Positions 34,456 through 45,026 of a stretch of 64,000 nt of DNA are shown in pieces. Source of the DNA: Furcasterigmium furcatum (taxonomy: Eukaryota > Ascomycota > Sordariomycetes > Glomerellales > Plectosphaerellaceae). The position numbers were made by a program, and so were the translations under genes. Every line of letters begins with the position of its first letter. The first letter of the stretch is position 1. The DNA is taken from NCBI GenBank assembly GCA_001599815.1, contig BCIA01000008.1, positions 496,001-560,000 on the forward strand. The letters are read 5' to 3'. The notes beneath the pieces are model-generated. The model searched no databases and was not told the DNA's origin. It was given only the letters and a program-made list of their open reading frames with translations.

Positions 34456-35726
34456 TTGCTAGAATTGGGAATTCTCGTCTGGCGTCTGGCGTTTGGGACA
34501 CATGTCTGCCGAAAAGATACAGGACGGCGGAAAGAGAACTGCGAGCATGTTTGGCAAGGGACAGGGGACAGATACAGGATGTCGAAAAGAGAAATGCGAG
34601 CATATTCGCGGGAGACGAGGGCAGAAAAGGACGGCAGACAGATAAATGCGAGCAAGATGTTTGCGAGAAACGGAGGGCATCGTGATGTCGAAACAGCCCG
34701 TGCCATGATTGGCGGACCCCTGAAGCAATTCTGACATGCCCATCATGGACTGGCTGCACTCTGTGTCTGTCTTACATAATCAAGGTACACAGCACGGGTC
34801 TTGCAGGGACAGTCACAAGCCAACCCGCCAGCCTGGGACTACTAGTATGTAGCTGAGGTCAAGCTCGTCTAGCCTGAAAATGGACCGGGTTGATGTAGCG
34901 AGGGACAGTCTCAGGGCCTTCAGCTGAGAAAATCCAGGCACGGTACAGAAGAGTACCCGGGGTGACTTTGAGGCGGAATGTCCTCTGATTCCCAACCCAG
35001 AGCCGCTTTACAGGCAGGACATGGCAGTCAAGATGTCGAACTATTCTAACCTTACAGTGAGCTGCTGGGCGCCTCAATATCTTCCTACTGAATCAAAACT
35101 TGTGTTGCGAAGACTCGTTCCCAACGTGAAGGAATCGAGCCTCGCTTCTCACTTGTGATTCCCGTTCCGACGTCGCCCCTCCGTCTCGGCGCAGAAACAA
35201 AACCCCAGTCCAATCTCCGTACTTGCATGATCCTCTATAAGGCACATCCCTGATTTTGTTGTCCTCAAAATCTTGTGATCCTTGGCCCGCTGCCAGTGTG
35301 TCCTCCAACGGTTCAGTTGTCACATGCAAATGCCCCCAAAACGGAAAAGGCGCTCCGCGATCCGGCCGTGCGTCATGGCTGAATCATGTGGGGACACCCG
35401 GAAAGCCGGGGTAGCGCGCTCTGGCAGCTCAGCGTCGCTCGCCCGCCCGCATTTCCCATTCCCGAGCCCGCAACCGTCCACCGGCCGAGGCACGAGCTGG
35501 AAAGTGGTGCCGCTGCCTCTGCCGACCACACCTTGCGCCAATGTCTCTCGCCTGTTATCCTCCATCGCCTCCTACCACAGACTGGACTTGACGCTCCGGT
35601 AGCCTCCAACAGTCTCCAGCACTCAGGTTGTAGTCGTCGTCGTCGTCCATGCCCATGAGCTGCTCGCGATAACACCACCACACACCCAATCCCGGAGTAG
35701 CGGAGCCCGACAGGGAACCCGACACC
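34456..35726. other. Intergenic NSA2 to PXMP4
   Basis: About 1.27 kb with no supported gene. A degenerate tandem repeat lies at about 34510-34677, immediately after NSA2. The rest holds the PXMP4 promoter. Confidence 0.5.
34510..34677. repeat. Degenerate tandem repeat, about three units of 52-58 bp
   Basis: Three diverged units share a GATACAGGA- or AAAAGGACGGC-like start, a purine-rich middle and a core A(A/C)TGCGAGCA (at about 34538, 34593 and 34645). The array lies in the 3' flank of NSA2, starting about 55 bp after its stop codon. Several minus-strand frames across it merely translate the repeat. Confidence 0.55.
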
Positions 35727-36570
35727 ATGGACGCCGTACAGCAGATCAAGGTGGGCGATACCGCTGCGCAAGGCTCGCGATGCCTTCACAAGACCCCGTG
35801 CTGACCGCCTCCCCAGGCCGCCATTGAGCGCGTCATCCTCGACCCGCGACACCACGACATCCTCGCCGTCCTCAAGGCCGCCCGCAACGGCGCTGTCTAC
35901 GGCTGCAAAGTCCGCTTCCCGCACGCACTGGTGTAAGCCCTCAACCGGACCCTCCCTCCTCCCTCCCACAGAACGAACAGCCCGCTGACCCTGCCCTCCC
36001 CTCGTCAGCATGATCCTCCTCTTCCGCTCCGGCACCCTCCGCGAGAAGGCCCACCTCGTCTTCCGCGCCACCCGCCAGCACGCGCGCAACCTCGCCAAGT
36101 TCGCCACGATCTACAAGCTCACCATGCTCGCGCTCAAGCGCTACGGCCCGACCCCGGGCAAGGAGCAGCCCGCCCACGCCCTCCTCGCCGGCCTGCTGGG
36201 CGGCTACGTCGTCTTCGGCGGCCGCTCCGTCCGCACAGGCAAGATCAGCAGCGTCAACATGCAGATCGTCGTCTACGTCTTCGCGCGCGTCGTGCTCGCC
36301 CTGGCGAAGCTGGCCGTTAAGCCTAAGGGCGTAGTGGGCGAGGGCCGCTGGGACACCGGGCTGCCGCTCATCAGCTCGCAGGGCGTGAGCGAGGCCATCA
36401 CGGCCCACGCGTGGCCCGTCTTCGCGGCGGGCAGCTGGGGGCTGGTCATGTGGCTGTTCAGGTGGTATCCTGAGGACCTGCAGGGGAGTCTGCGCAGCAG
36501 CATGACGTATATCTACAAGGACTCGGATGATTGGGACGGTCTGAGGAATTTCATCTGGCATAACAAGTAG
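35727..36570 (+). CDS. PXMP4: Peroxisomal membrane protein 4 (PMP24), Tim17-related
   Basis: Integral peroxisomal membrane protein of the PXMP4/PMP24 family, distantly related to Tim17/22/23; exact role not established. Three exons: 35727-35750, 35817-35932 and 36009-36570, giving 233 aa. The first exon encodes 8 residues (MDAVQQIK). The family core is visible: DPRHHDILAVLKAARNGAVYG, then KVRFPHALVMILLFRSGTLREK. A Gly-rich hydrophobic segment ALLAGLLGGYVVFGG resembles the Tim17-type signature. Further hydrophobic stretches (VNMQIVVYVFARVVLALAKL and AHAWPVFAAGSWGLVMWLF) follow. It is convergent with PEX5, with 276 bp between stop codons. Confidence 0.9.
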
Positions 36571-36846
36571 GGCGGTGGATGGCGGAGGGGGGGTGTTTGT
36601 AAGTACACTGGCGGCACATCACGACACGGCGTTGGCGGTCATTTATCCACGCATTAAGGGGGCTTGTAAATTCTGGCCGGGCGCTGGCCTGCCATAGATC
36701 ACATAGATCGGGCTGAATGAGATGCAATCATGATTGAGTTTGTGCCCATTGATTCCACTGTACATTCATCATCATCCATTCGCTGTCCGCCACGAGATGA
36801 TATTCAAATCTTGCCTAATATTCGGCATCATGCTGTAGCCGTTTCC

Positions 36847-38842
36847 TTAGAAATCAAACTCCCCCCTGAACACTTCGGGGTCAACGCCCGCCACAACCTT
36901 GTCCGCCAGGTCCCGCCGCCCCATCTGCGTGAACACCCTCCGTAGCGTGTCGTACAGCGTCGAGCTCCTGTTCTGCGCCGTCATCCGGTCCAGCCTCTCG
37001 TCGAGCTCGGCCGTGTTCGTGCCGCCGCCCGCGCCGCCCCCTCCGAGGATCTCGTAGGCCTTGCTCCGCCCGCTGCGCTCGATGGCCTTATGCATGCTCA
37101 GCGCCGCCAGGAAGTGCCCCGCCGCCTCCTCGTGGCAGCCGATGTTGATGCAGCTCACGCCCAGGTTGTAGCGCGCGCGCACAAAGTTGGGGTGGATGCT
37201 GAGCGCCTTCTCGTACGCCGCGATGGCCTCCTCGCTCTGGCCCGAGTTGGCGAGCGTCGCGCCAAGCCTGTTCCAGAGCAGGTGCACGTTCTCCTGCTGC
37301 GTGGAGTCGCCCGAGACGGACGAGTTGAGCGCGGAGCTGAAGCAGTCGACGGCCTTTTCGTAATCCTCGGCGCCGTAGAAGAGGACGCCCAGGCCGACCT
37401 GCACGTCTGGGTCCATGTGCTCGCCGTCGGGCGAGAGCTGGGCGGCCTTGATGTAGAGGTCGGTCACCTTCTCGCGCAGGTTCTGGCGGTCTGTGAAGCC
37501 GAGCTCGGCCGGCGGGTGCAGGTCGGTCGGGGCGATGATCTGCGGGTAGCGAACGGAGAGCCAGCGCTCGAGGGTCCGGTAGGCCGTCGAGTCGTAGCCT
37601 TCGTTGGTGTACGAGACGGCGAGCGCCATCAGCGCAGCCTGGTTGTTGGGGTCCAGCTTGATGGCCTGCTCCAGGGCGCGCAGGGCGGCGGTCTCCTTCT
37701 CGTTCTGTGCCTGCGCCTGTCCCAAGTAGACCCAGGCCTGGGTGTGATCGGGGTTCTGCTGGGTAGCAGCCTCAAAAGCGAGCGCCGCCAGGGACAGGTT
37801 GCCGCCCTCCCTCATGATGCGCACACCTTCATCGAAAGCATTCTTCTCGTCGATGAAGATGTTGTCCTCCTCGAACAGGTACGGCTCGACGAGCGGATCG
37901 CCCAGCCGGCCGCCCCAGAAGTCTCCGTTGAGGCCCTGGAAGTCTGGCGGCACCCAGTCGCCGCTGTCGAACTTGTCGAAGGCGTCTCCGTGCATGTCCC
38001 TGTCCGCGGTGTTCTCGGCCTGGATGCCCTTCCATATCGACTCGAAGTCTCCAAACTCGTTGGTCTCCGACTGGATGGCCTTGTCCATCTCTTCCAGCTC
38101 CCTATCTGCGGCCCTGGCCTCCTGCTCCTCCTTGGACTGCAGCTCGAGCTGCGCGAACTGCTCCTCCCACTTTGTATCGTCGAGCTCGACCAGCTTGCCC
38201 TTGCCCTTGGCGTCCTGCTGCGGCTGCTGCTGCTGCATCATGGGGCTCTGCTGGTACATGCTCTGGTACATGGGACCGCCCATCATCATGCCTTGGCTGT
38301 AAGGGAACTGCATGCTCGACTGGGACATGGGCTGCTGGGACATGCCGGTCTGCGTGGGCATGGGGCTGGAGCGGGCCGAGGACTGGTTCATCTGCTGGAA
38401 GCGGGCGAAATCTTCTGGGCTGAAGGCGGTGCCGGGAGGGACGTTGAATGCCGACTCCATGCGCGCCTGTGTCGAGAACTCGCCGGCCCAGGTGGGTGAT
38501 GTGGAAGCGGCGCGGAGATGGACGGCGTGTGCGTGGTCGACGTGGACGGCGCCATTGTGCATGGGGATGTCTTGTTGGAGGGTCGGTGACTTGTTGAGGA
38601 AGCCATTCATCATCTAAACAGTCAGCAATCGGGTATTTCGAGGTTGGGGGGTGAATGCAGTGGTGGCATACCTCATCCTGCGACGAGCTGGCGCCGCCGC
38701 TCCGGAAGCCGCCGGCGAGTGCATTGGGCCCTCTCTGGGATAACCTGTCTCTCTGGAGCTGCTTATCGTCCTGGACGTGTTTCTGGAACTGGCTGAGAGG
38801 GTTTCCCGAGGTCGAGCACTCGGGGCCGCCGAGGAACGACAT
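36847..38842 (-). CDS. PEX5: Peroxisomal targeting signal 1 receptor Pex5
   Basis: Cycling receptor that binds C-terminal PTS1 (SKL-type) tripeptides and carries cargo into peroxisomes. Two exons: 38842-38672 and 38613-36847, giving 645 aa. The N-terminal Cys in GGPECST is the conserved site of recycling mono-ubiquitination. Pentapeptide W-x3-F/Y motifs for Pex14/Pex13 binding include WAGEF (Trp at residue 99) and WEEQF. A Met/Gln-rich low-complexity stretch lies between them. The C-terminal half is a seven-TPR domain (ALAFEAATQQNPDHTQAWVYLG and later repeats), ending in FRGEFDF. It is convergent with PXMP4 and divergent from the PTS1-bearing flavoprotein gene at 40008. Confidence 0.96.
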
Positions 38843-40007
38843 GACGTGCGAGATCGGACGTGACGATGTCGAGTGACTGGCGGCGGCGGGGTCGAGGAGG
38901 GGTAAACAGGCTCCTCGGTGGGCTTGAGAAGCCTGGTCGGGTGTACGAATGGAGGAGGGTTGTAGATTCGGAGGGAATGTAGGGTTGTCGAGGAAATGGA
39001 GGCAGGCGGTTGGGAGTTGGGATGTAATTAGTTGGAGGTTGAGGTGTCGAGGAGGAGGAGTTGGGAATCGGAGGTTGATGCTTTGTAAGTCCGGGGCGGC
39101 GAAGACTGACTGGGCCCGCCCGCTGAAGTCACGGTGCCTCGCTCCTGCCTCCAGGGCAAAGTCTACCGAGGCTCGACCCCGGATGCCGGGGCGGTCAACT
39201 TCACCCGTGGGCGGGGCTTTTAGCGGCTTAGCGTCCGCGCCGCTTTATCATGGCCGCCTTTCTTTCCTCATCGGGCCACTCGACTTGCCGTCCTCCATCA
39301 CCGTCACCAATCTCACAAAGGAAGGTCTCTCGCCCTCACTCAGCCCTATGGGATACTCCTCGCCATTGACTGCCAAGCCAGCATCCATGCCGTGTCTGGC
39401 CCTCATCTTCAGGATTCCTCATGTAAATCTCTCTTGTCGTTGACTCCCGACAAGGAGTTGCCGCCACAGGTCTCAGTTGAACCACGAAGACATCACCCAC
39501 GCTCGAAATGAAGGAACATAGAGTTTGACCCGGAAGTTGGCTCCATTTGTTGCCCATTCGACGTGCAAAAGGGACTCCGAACCCCGGTGACACCCGCGGA
39601 ACGGTCTGTTCCTCAACACCCACGGATGGCCTCGCTCGTCCTAGGAGCCAATTGGACTTGCCGGACACTTATTCACCGGGCAGACCAGAGGCAAGCAAAG
39701 CAAGCTCTGTGGTTCGGCACTTGTGTACCATTTTATGGAGAAATCCCCAGTTTTCGATGAAGCCGACCCCAACATCACCACTCCGGAGACTGAGTCTCCG
39801 GCCGGACCAAGACTTGCCGCCAACGACTTCCTCAGGCAGTGCACAACTTCAGCCTTCAGGGGACTTATAAAAGACTCTTCACGTCTCGAATGACTGTCTA
39901 GGAACCTAATTCCATATCTTCATCCATCGTCACCTGCAACTTGGACTCGACAAAGCGCGAGCGTACTATAGAAGAACCTCGCCACACTCACTTACACCAA
40001 CACCATC
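38843..40007. promoter_or_regulatory. Divergent region PEX5 / TcuA-like flavoprotein
   Basis: 1165 bp between divergent start codons. No coding gene is supported. The plus-strand gene has a TATA box at 39866-39871; no clear TATA was seen on the PEX5 side. Confidence 0.5.
39866..39871 (+). promoter_or_regulatory. TATA box of the TcuA-like gene
   Basis: TATAAA (followed by AG), 142 bp upstream of the ATG at 40008, with a pyrimidine-containing leader after it. A plausible core promoter for a regulated gene. Confidence 0.5.
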
Positions 40008-41579
40008 ATGGCCCTGCCGACCACCAACTGCGACGTCCTCGTCGTCGGAAGCGGCAATGCCGGCTTCTCGGCAGCCATTTCAGCCAGTGAGTCCGGAGCC
40101 AGAGAGGTCCTGCTCATCGACAAGTGCCCGGCCAACTGGGTCGGCGGAAACTCCTACTTCACAGCCGGTGCATACCGCATCACCCACGAGGGACTGTCTG
40201 ACCTGCTCCCCATCGTGAACAACGTCAGCAACGAGCAGGCCGCGAAGATCGAGCTCTCGCCATACACCGAGGCAGACTTCATCGGCGACCTGAAGAAGGT
40301 CTGCGCCGGCCGGTCAGACCCCGGCCTGTCCAAGGTTCTGGTTGGCGAGTCCAACGCCGCCATCAAGTGGCTTGCCAAGAAGGGCGTGCGGTTCCAGCTC
40401 TCCTTTAACAGGCAGGCTTATGAAGTCGATGGAAAGATCAAGTTCTGGGGCGGCCTCTGCGTCAAGACAGACAACGGCGGAAAGGGTCTCATCGAGGATG
40501 AGCTGGCCGCCGCGAAGAGACATGGCGTTAAGTTCTCCTGGTCAACCTCTCTCGTCAACGTGCAAAGGGACCCTACAACCGGCACCCTGCGCGCCACCGT
40601 CTCCGTGGACGGCAAGACCAGCGTCATCAGCACCCGGTCTCTCATCTTCGCCGCCGGTGGCTTCGAGTCCAACGCGAAGATGCGCAGCCAGTTCCTCGGC
40701 CCCGGCTGGGACATGGCCATGGTCCGCGGCACCCCCTACAACACGGGCGACTGCCTCGAGATGGCCGTCCGCGACCTCGACGCGAAGCCCGTCGGCAACT
40801 GGTCCGGCTGCCACGCCACCTGCTGGGACGCCAACGCGAACCCGCACATCGGCGACCGCGAGGCGTCCAACGAGTACACAAAGTCCGGGTACCCGCTCGG
40901 CCTCATGATCAACGTCGAGGGCGACCGTTTCGTCGACGAGGGCATCGAGATGCGCAACTACACCTACGCCAAGTTCGGCCGCGCCATCCTCGGACAGCCG
41001 GACCACGTCGCCTTCCAGGTCTGGGACGCCCGGACCACGGAATGGCTGCGCTCGGAGGAGTACCGTGAGGAGCGCGTCGAACGCATCGCGGCCGACTCGC
41101 TGGAGGAGTTGGCGGACAAGTGCGCCGCGCGCGGCCTGCGGAACAGGGCGCAGTTCCTCGACACTGTGCGCGAGTACAACGAGGCCGTGTATGCGCACCG
41201 CCGCGAGTTCCCGCAGACGAAGTGGGATCCCGCCATCAAGGACGGCGCGTCGACGCAGTCCTCGGGGAAGAAGCTCGCGCTGGCCAAGTCGAACTGGGCG
41301 CTGCCGCTTGATAAGGGCCCGTTCCTGGCCGTCAAGGTCACCTGCGGCGTGACGTTCACGTTCGGCGGGCTCCAGGTCGACCCGGAGAATGCGCAGCTGG
41401 TGAGCGCGTCGACCGGGAAGAAGCTGCCGGGGCTGTACTGCGTGGGGGAGATGATGGGCGGGCTGTTCTATGAGAATTACCCCGGCGGCAGTGGGTTGAC
41501 GTCGGGGACGGTGTTTGGGCGGAGGGCTGGGAGGGCAGCGGCGCAGGCTGCTCAGAGCGCTGCTGCGAGCAGACTGTGA
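40008..41579 (+). CDS. FAD-dependent tricarballylate dehydrogenase-like protein with PTS1
   Basis: A 523-aa single-exon flavoprotein of the fumarate reductase/succinate dehydrogenase flavoprotein superfamily, closest in layout to FAD-dependent tricarballylate dehydrogenase (TcuA). The N-terminal dinucleotide fold has VVGSGNAGFSAA (Gly14, Gly16, Gly19) and an acidic end of strand 2 (LLIDK). The second FAD-contact block is SLIFAAGGFESN. The C-terminal FAD-binding stretch is GLYCVGEMMGGLFYENYPGGSG. The protein ends Ser-Arg-Leu, a canonical PTS1, so peroxisomal import is predicted. The substrate is probably a small polycarboxylate or related acid; this is inference. No TcuB partner is seen. Intron-free structure and a bacterial-type family leave an origin by transfer open. 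Confidence 0.85.
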   Translation: MALPTTNCDVLVVGSGNAGFSAAISASESGAREVLLIDKCPANWVGGNSYFTAGAYRITHEGLSDLLPIVNNVSNEQAAKIELSPYTEADFIGDLKKVCAGRSDPGLSKVLVGESNAAIKWLAKKGVRFQLSFNRQAYEVDGKIKFWGGLCVKTDNGGKGLIEDELAAAKRHGVKFSWSTSLVNVQRDPTTGTLRATVSVDGKTSVISTRSLIFAAGGFESNAKMRSQFLGPGWDMAMVRGTPYNTGDCLEMAVRDLDAKPVGNWSGCHATCWDANANPHIGDREASNEYTKSGYPLGLMINVEGDRFVDEGIEMRNYTYAKFGRAILGQPDHVAFQVWDARTTEWLRSEEYREERVERIAADSLEELADKCAARGLRNRAQFLDTVREYNEAVYAHRREFPQTKWDPAIKDGASTQSSGKKLALAKSNWALPLDKGPFLAVKVTCGVTFTFGGLQVDPENAQLVSASTGKKLPGLYCVGEMMGGLFYENYPGGSGLTSGTVFGRRAGRAAAQAAQSAAASRL

Positions 41580-42229
41580 GTCCAGGCGAAAGTCCTGAAG
41601 GATGGTACTAGATAAAGCATTGTCGGTTCTGTTCTGAGTTAGTTGCCGCTCAGAAAGGCGTCAAAATATTAGATGTTCGTTGGCAAATTTCCTTGCCATT
41701 GCTCTGTTGATCAAGTGTCTATGTTGGTCTGAGGTGATATCCTCACCATTGCACTACGCGGTCTCTTGCGCCAGTAATGAAATTTCCCTGCCCAGCTGGA
41801 TGACACAGCTGGCCGCTATCACAGTACTTGTTGCAGCCCCTGAGCCTGATCGAGTTGAACTGACCATTCTAGAGAATGACCAACGCACCAAAGCTCCAAA
41901 GCACGACTGGTGCGCGGGCTAAATTTCAGACAGACCAGCGCTGGCAGTCGCCTAGAGCCTAGAGTCCTGTGATCTCTCAAGAGAGAAGCTCCTCGCGTTC
42001 CATAGTGTCACTTGGCCCGGCTCACGAAGGTTCAAATGCGCTTCAGAGCTCCAAGTTCGTCAAGAGTGTTATAAAGAGAGATATTCATCCGCAGTCGGCT
42101 ACCTAGGAAAAGAAGATGACTATAGATATGAAATGACGCAATTTGAAGATCTGAACCCTGCGAAGATCCTATCATCGGCTCCTCTGCTTTGTCTGGAATA
42201 AACCCCAGGCTGGACCTGGTTGGGGCTGA
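41580..42229. other. Convergent 3' flanks of TcuA-like and DUF7587-like genes
   Basis: About 650 bp with no supported gene; somewhat AT-richer than the coding regions. Confidence 0.5.
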
Positions 42230-43409
42230 TCATAAGTGAAACCGGCTCATGCCCAGGGAAAGAGTTTCGTCCAATCCACCAGACTGAGTATCGACCTCTC
42301 CAGAAGCAGCCGCCGCGGCGTCCTCCCGCTCACTGGTCTCACTGGCGCTCTCGACAGGAGACGAACTTTCAGACGCCTGCTCATCACTGGCCTCCGAGGT
42401 CTGATCCCGGAGCTCAATCGTTAGGTCATAGAATCTCTCCAATTCTGGAAGCCGTTCGTCTCTCAAGAGAGAGAGGGACCTTTCCGCGATATCCATCAAA
42501 TGGTTTCCTTATAATCAGAGTGTCAGTCAACGCAACAAGGCATGGCGGTTGTTAGATAGACACAGGGTCTGACATACGAGGGTACCGATCCAGGAATGCT
42601 TGGATACAGCTTTCGGTGGCTGCGCCGATGCTGTCAGGACTCATGCTGAAAAGCATGAGAGCAACCGGAATCTCGAAATCCCGGAAAGCCGACGCTACGT
42701 TCATGACGGTCTCGACGTCAGCTGTTTGCACAGGCGACAGCTCTCTTCGCAGGACGTTCACGCGCTTCGCCCAAAGGTGCCAGAAACTCTCGTTCCCCAA
42801 CTCGGGACATATTTCAAAAAGCCCGCGGTCGATGAGATCGCCCATGGTGACGATAGTAGCCTTGGTGGGATCGATGGTCAGCTTCCCCTGAGAGAGGTAT
42901 TCGCCGAAGTAATAGTCGCCAGAATCGCGAATGGAGTGCAGTGTTTGCAACGTCTTGTCGCCTTGACTAATATCATGGTGTCGGAAAGCTTCGATGGCGC
43001 CGAGGTCGCGCGCCCAGGTGCCCTCGTCAAACTCCTGCGTGTCGACGACCAGGATCCGGATCTCGGAGAGATCTAGCTTCTGATGGCTCGTCTCATGGCG
43101 GTAGAGGGTGTACTGGAGCGCGAAGAGAAGGGAGCTAGTCCATGACATGAGATTACAGTGTCCACGTGGGCATCTCCATCGCAAGTGAGCGTGCAGCTGC
43201 GCAGCCGCCTGCGGCCTGGACGGATTTCGGTATAGATCGGCCCCTGGCTGGGACGTCCGGTCGAAGGCAGGGGAGGAGACACGAGTCAACGTGGTCGTGC
43301 CTGGGGAATTGGAGTCAAAGACGCGGAAGAGATATCGAGGGATGTATTGGAGAGACTCGGCAAGGGCGGCCTCGGTATTAGCAGTGACAGTGAAAGGAGT
43401 CGTGGCCAT
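42230..43409 (-). CDS. Fungal DUF7587-like protein, possible ART-like fold
   Basis: Two exons: 43409-42578 and 42507-42230; the intron (GTATGT donor, TATAAG acceptor) joins in phase 1, giving 369 aa. The first exon carries a domain seen in many lineage-expanded filamentous-fungal proteins, which I believe is catalogued as DUF7587: YLFRVFDSNSPG near residue 26, HLRWRCPRG, NLMSWTSSLLFALQY, IRILVVDTQEF and YYFGEYLSQGKL. The order Arg (LFRVF), Ser-Trp-Thr-Ser, then Glu (GEYLS) recalls the R-S-E layout of ADP-ribosyltransferase folds, but this is speculation. The C-terminal exon is a Ser/Glu-rich disordered tail. No signal peptide is apparent. A TATA box lies 107 bp upstream. Confidence 0.75.
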
Positions 43410-43977
43410 GATAGTCTTGGAATTGTTTGTGAGAAGGAGTCGACTTGTAAGAATAAAAGCGTATTGTCAGATATAGAGAATCATCCATCGACCAGAATGA
43501 GAGTAAAGCGTAATTTTTATATCCCTTCCAGCTTCGACCTGAGCAATGGGCTGCCGCCAGCGTCGACCAGATGACTGGAGGCACTCAGTCCGTGAGGCCG
43601 CCCGTTCATGACACAGCCTGGTCAACTTGGCGTTGAAATTGTTTGGCCGTCCAACGTCTTCATCTGAATGCCTAGATTGCGTGGTCTGAGTGGACGGGCG
43701 GTCGTTGGTGGCCGACACGGCGGCCATCTGGTCGCCAAAACCGGCCACGACCCCCCCTGGTCGCAGACATAACCACGACACAGCCTGATGGCGCAGAGGC
43801 AGAACCCCATTCGGAATGGAATGATTATACACATTTTTACATCCGCAGGTCGGGGGCCTTGGGATGGCCAGCCGCTCGCACGTAGATACTGGTAATCGTA
43901 CACAGCGGAAGAGCAGCACAGCACAACGGCCTGCCTCCCTGCTCCGCCTATCGCCCACTTCCCGGGCAACCCTCACC
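43410..43977. other. Promoter of the DUF7587-like gene and 3' flank of the RRM gene
   Basis: About 570 bp between two minus-strand genes; no gene seen. Confidence 0.5.
43516..43521 (-). promoter_or_regulatory. TATA box of the DUF7587-like gene
   Basis: TATAAA on the minus strand, 107 bp upstream of the start codon at 43409. Confidence 0.45.
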
Positions 43978-45026
43978 TCAGGGCGAAGATGGGGAGTCGT
44001 CGCTGTCGGTCTTCGCCTCCTCGTCCTTCTTCAGATAATTCTGCCTCTGCGGTCTCACAGACCCCGCAAAATCCAAGCGCAACCACCGCCCCTGAACCTC
44101 TATGCGCCGCAGCTTTTCCATCGCAGCTTTCGCATCCTCGATGCTGGCGAACGAGGCATGCGCATACCCCTTCAGTTGCGACGAGTGCGGTTCCGTCGCG
44201 ACCCTGACCTCTGTGATGTTGTCCAGGCCGTTGAATATCTCGTTCAGCTCTGCGTCCGTCGTCTTGTGCGGCAGGTTCCCGATGTAGAGGCGCGCGGACT
44301 CCGGGGACAGATCCCGTTGCTTGACCCTCCGGTGAACATGGCCGGGTTTGTCTAGCTCCTTGCGGGTCTGCACCCTGATCTGCCGACCGTGCCAGAACGT
44401 GCCGTTCGCCTGATCGACCGCCTGCTGCACCGAGCTCTGGTCCTTGAAGATGATGACCACCCAGAAGCCAGTGCCAGTGCCGCGGTAGATCCGATCGATC
44501 TCGCCGAACGCCTCAAAGTCGGCGATGATCTCGTCGTCCGTGAGGCCGGTCCTCATGCCCGTGACGAAGATCGATCGGGTCCTCTCTTCTTGGATGACCT
44601 TCCACTCGGGGGTCTTGGCGCCCTTGGAGGCTTGTCCGTCGGGTGATGCGTTCTCCCGCGCGCGCGAGAGGGCTTCTTCGCTCTCGAGCTTGGGGTTCGG
44701 GGCGACGCCGGGCTGCGACGTCTCGTCGAGCGGTTCGAGGGGCCTTGGCGTGTCCAGGGGCACGGTGCTGGTCGAGAAGGCCTTGCGTCCCGCGGGGACG
44801 GCGCTGGCCTGGAATGCTGCTGCCCTCGCGAGGGTCTGATGGCTCTTCGCGATGTTCGAGATGCTGCGCGCGCCGCTCGTTAATGATGCCGCGGTGGTCG
44901 AGACCGGGGACCGCGCCGCTGCTGCGCGGATCGCCGCGTTCCGTAGATAGAACCTGCACGGGTCTTGGTTAGAGAAGGGCAAAGATGCGGAATGGTATTT
45001 CTCCGTTTCGGAACCTACATTGTCAT
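43978..45026 (-). CDS. Probable mitochondrial two-RRM RNA-binding protein
   Basis: Two exons: 45026-45019 (8 nt) and 44953-43978, giving 327 aa. The splice model rests on an AT|GTAGGT donor, a CTCTAACC branch region and a GTGCAG acceptor, and gives the start MTMFYLRNAAIRAAAARS; an unspliced start at 44982 is the alternative. Residues 1 to about 70 are rich in Ala, Arg and Ser with few acids and read like a mitochondrial presequence. RRM1 is at about 129-205 (RNP2-like SIFVTGM). RRM2 is at about 229-310 (LYIGNLP, then RNP1-like KGYAHASF). The C-terminus is short and charged. A role in mitochondrial RNA metabolism is inferred from the targeting region plus the RRMs; partners are unknown. Confidence 0.78.

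Noticed and set aside
37090..38499. 469-codon plus-strand frame across PEX5
   Set aside because: It is the antisense shadow of the GC-rich PEX5 TPR exon; composition is leucine/valine/arginine-skewed with no domain.
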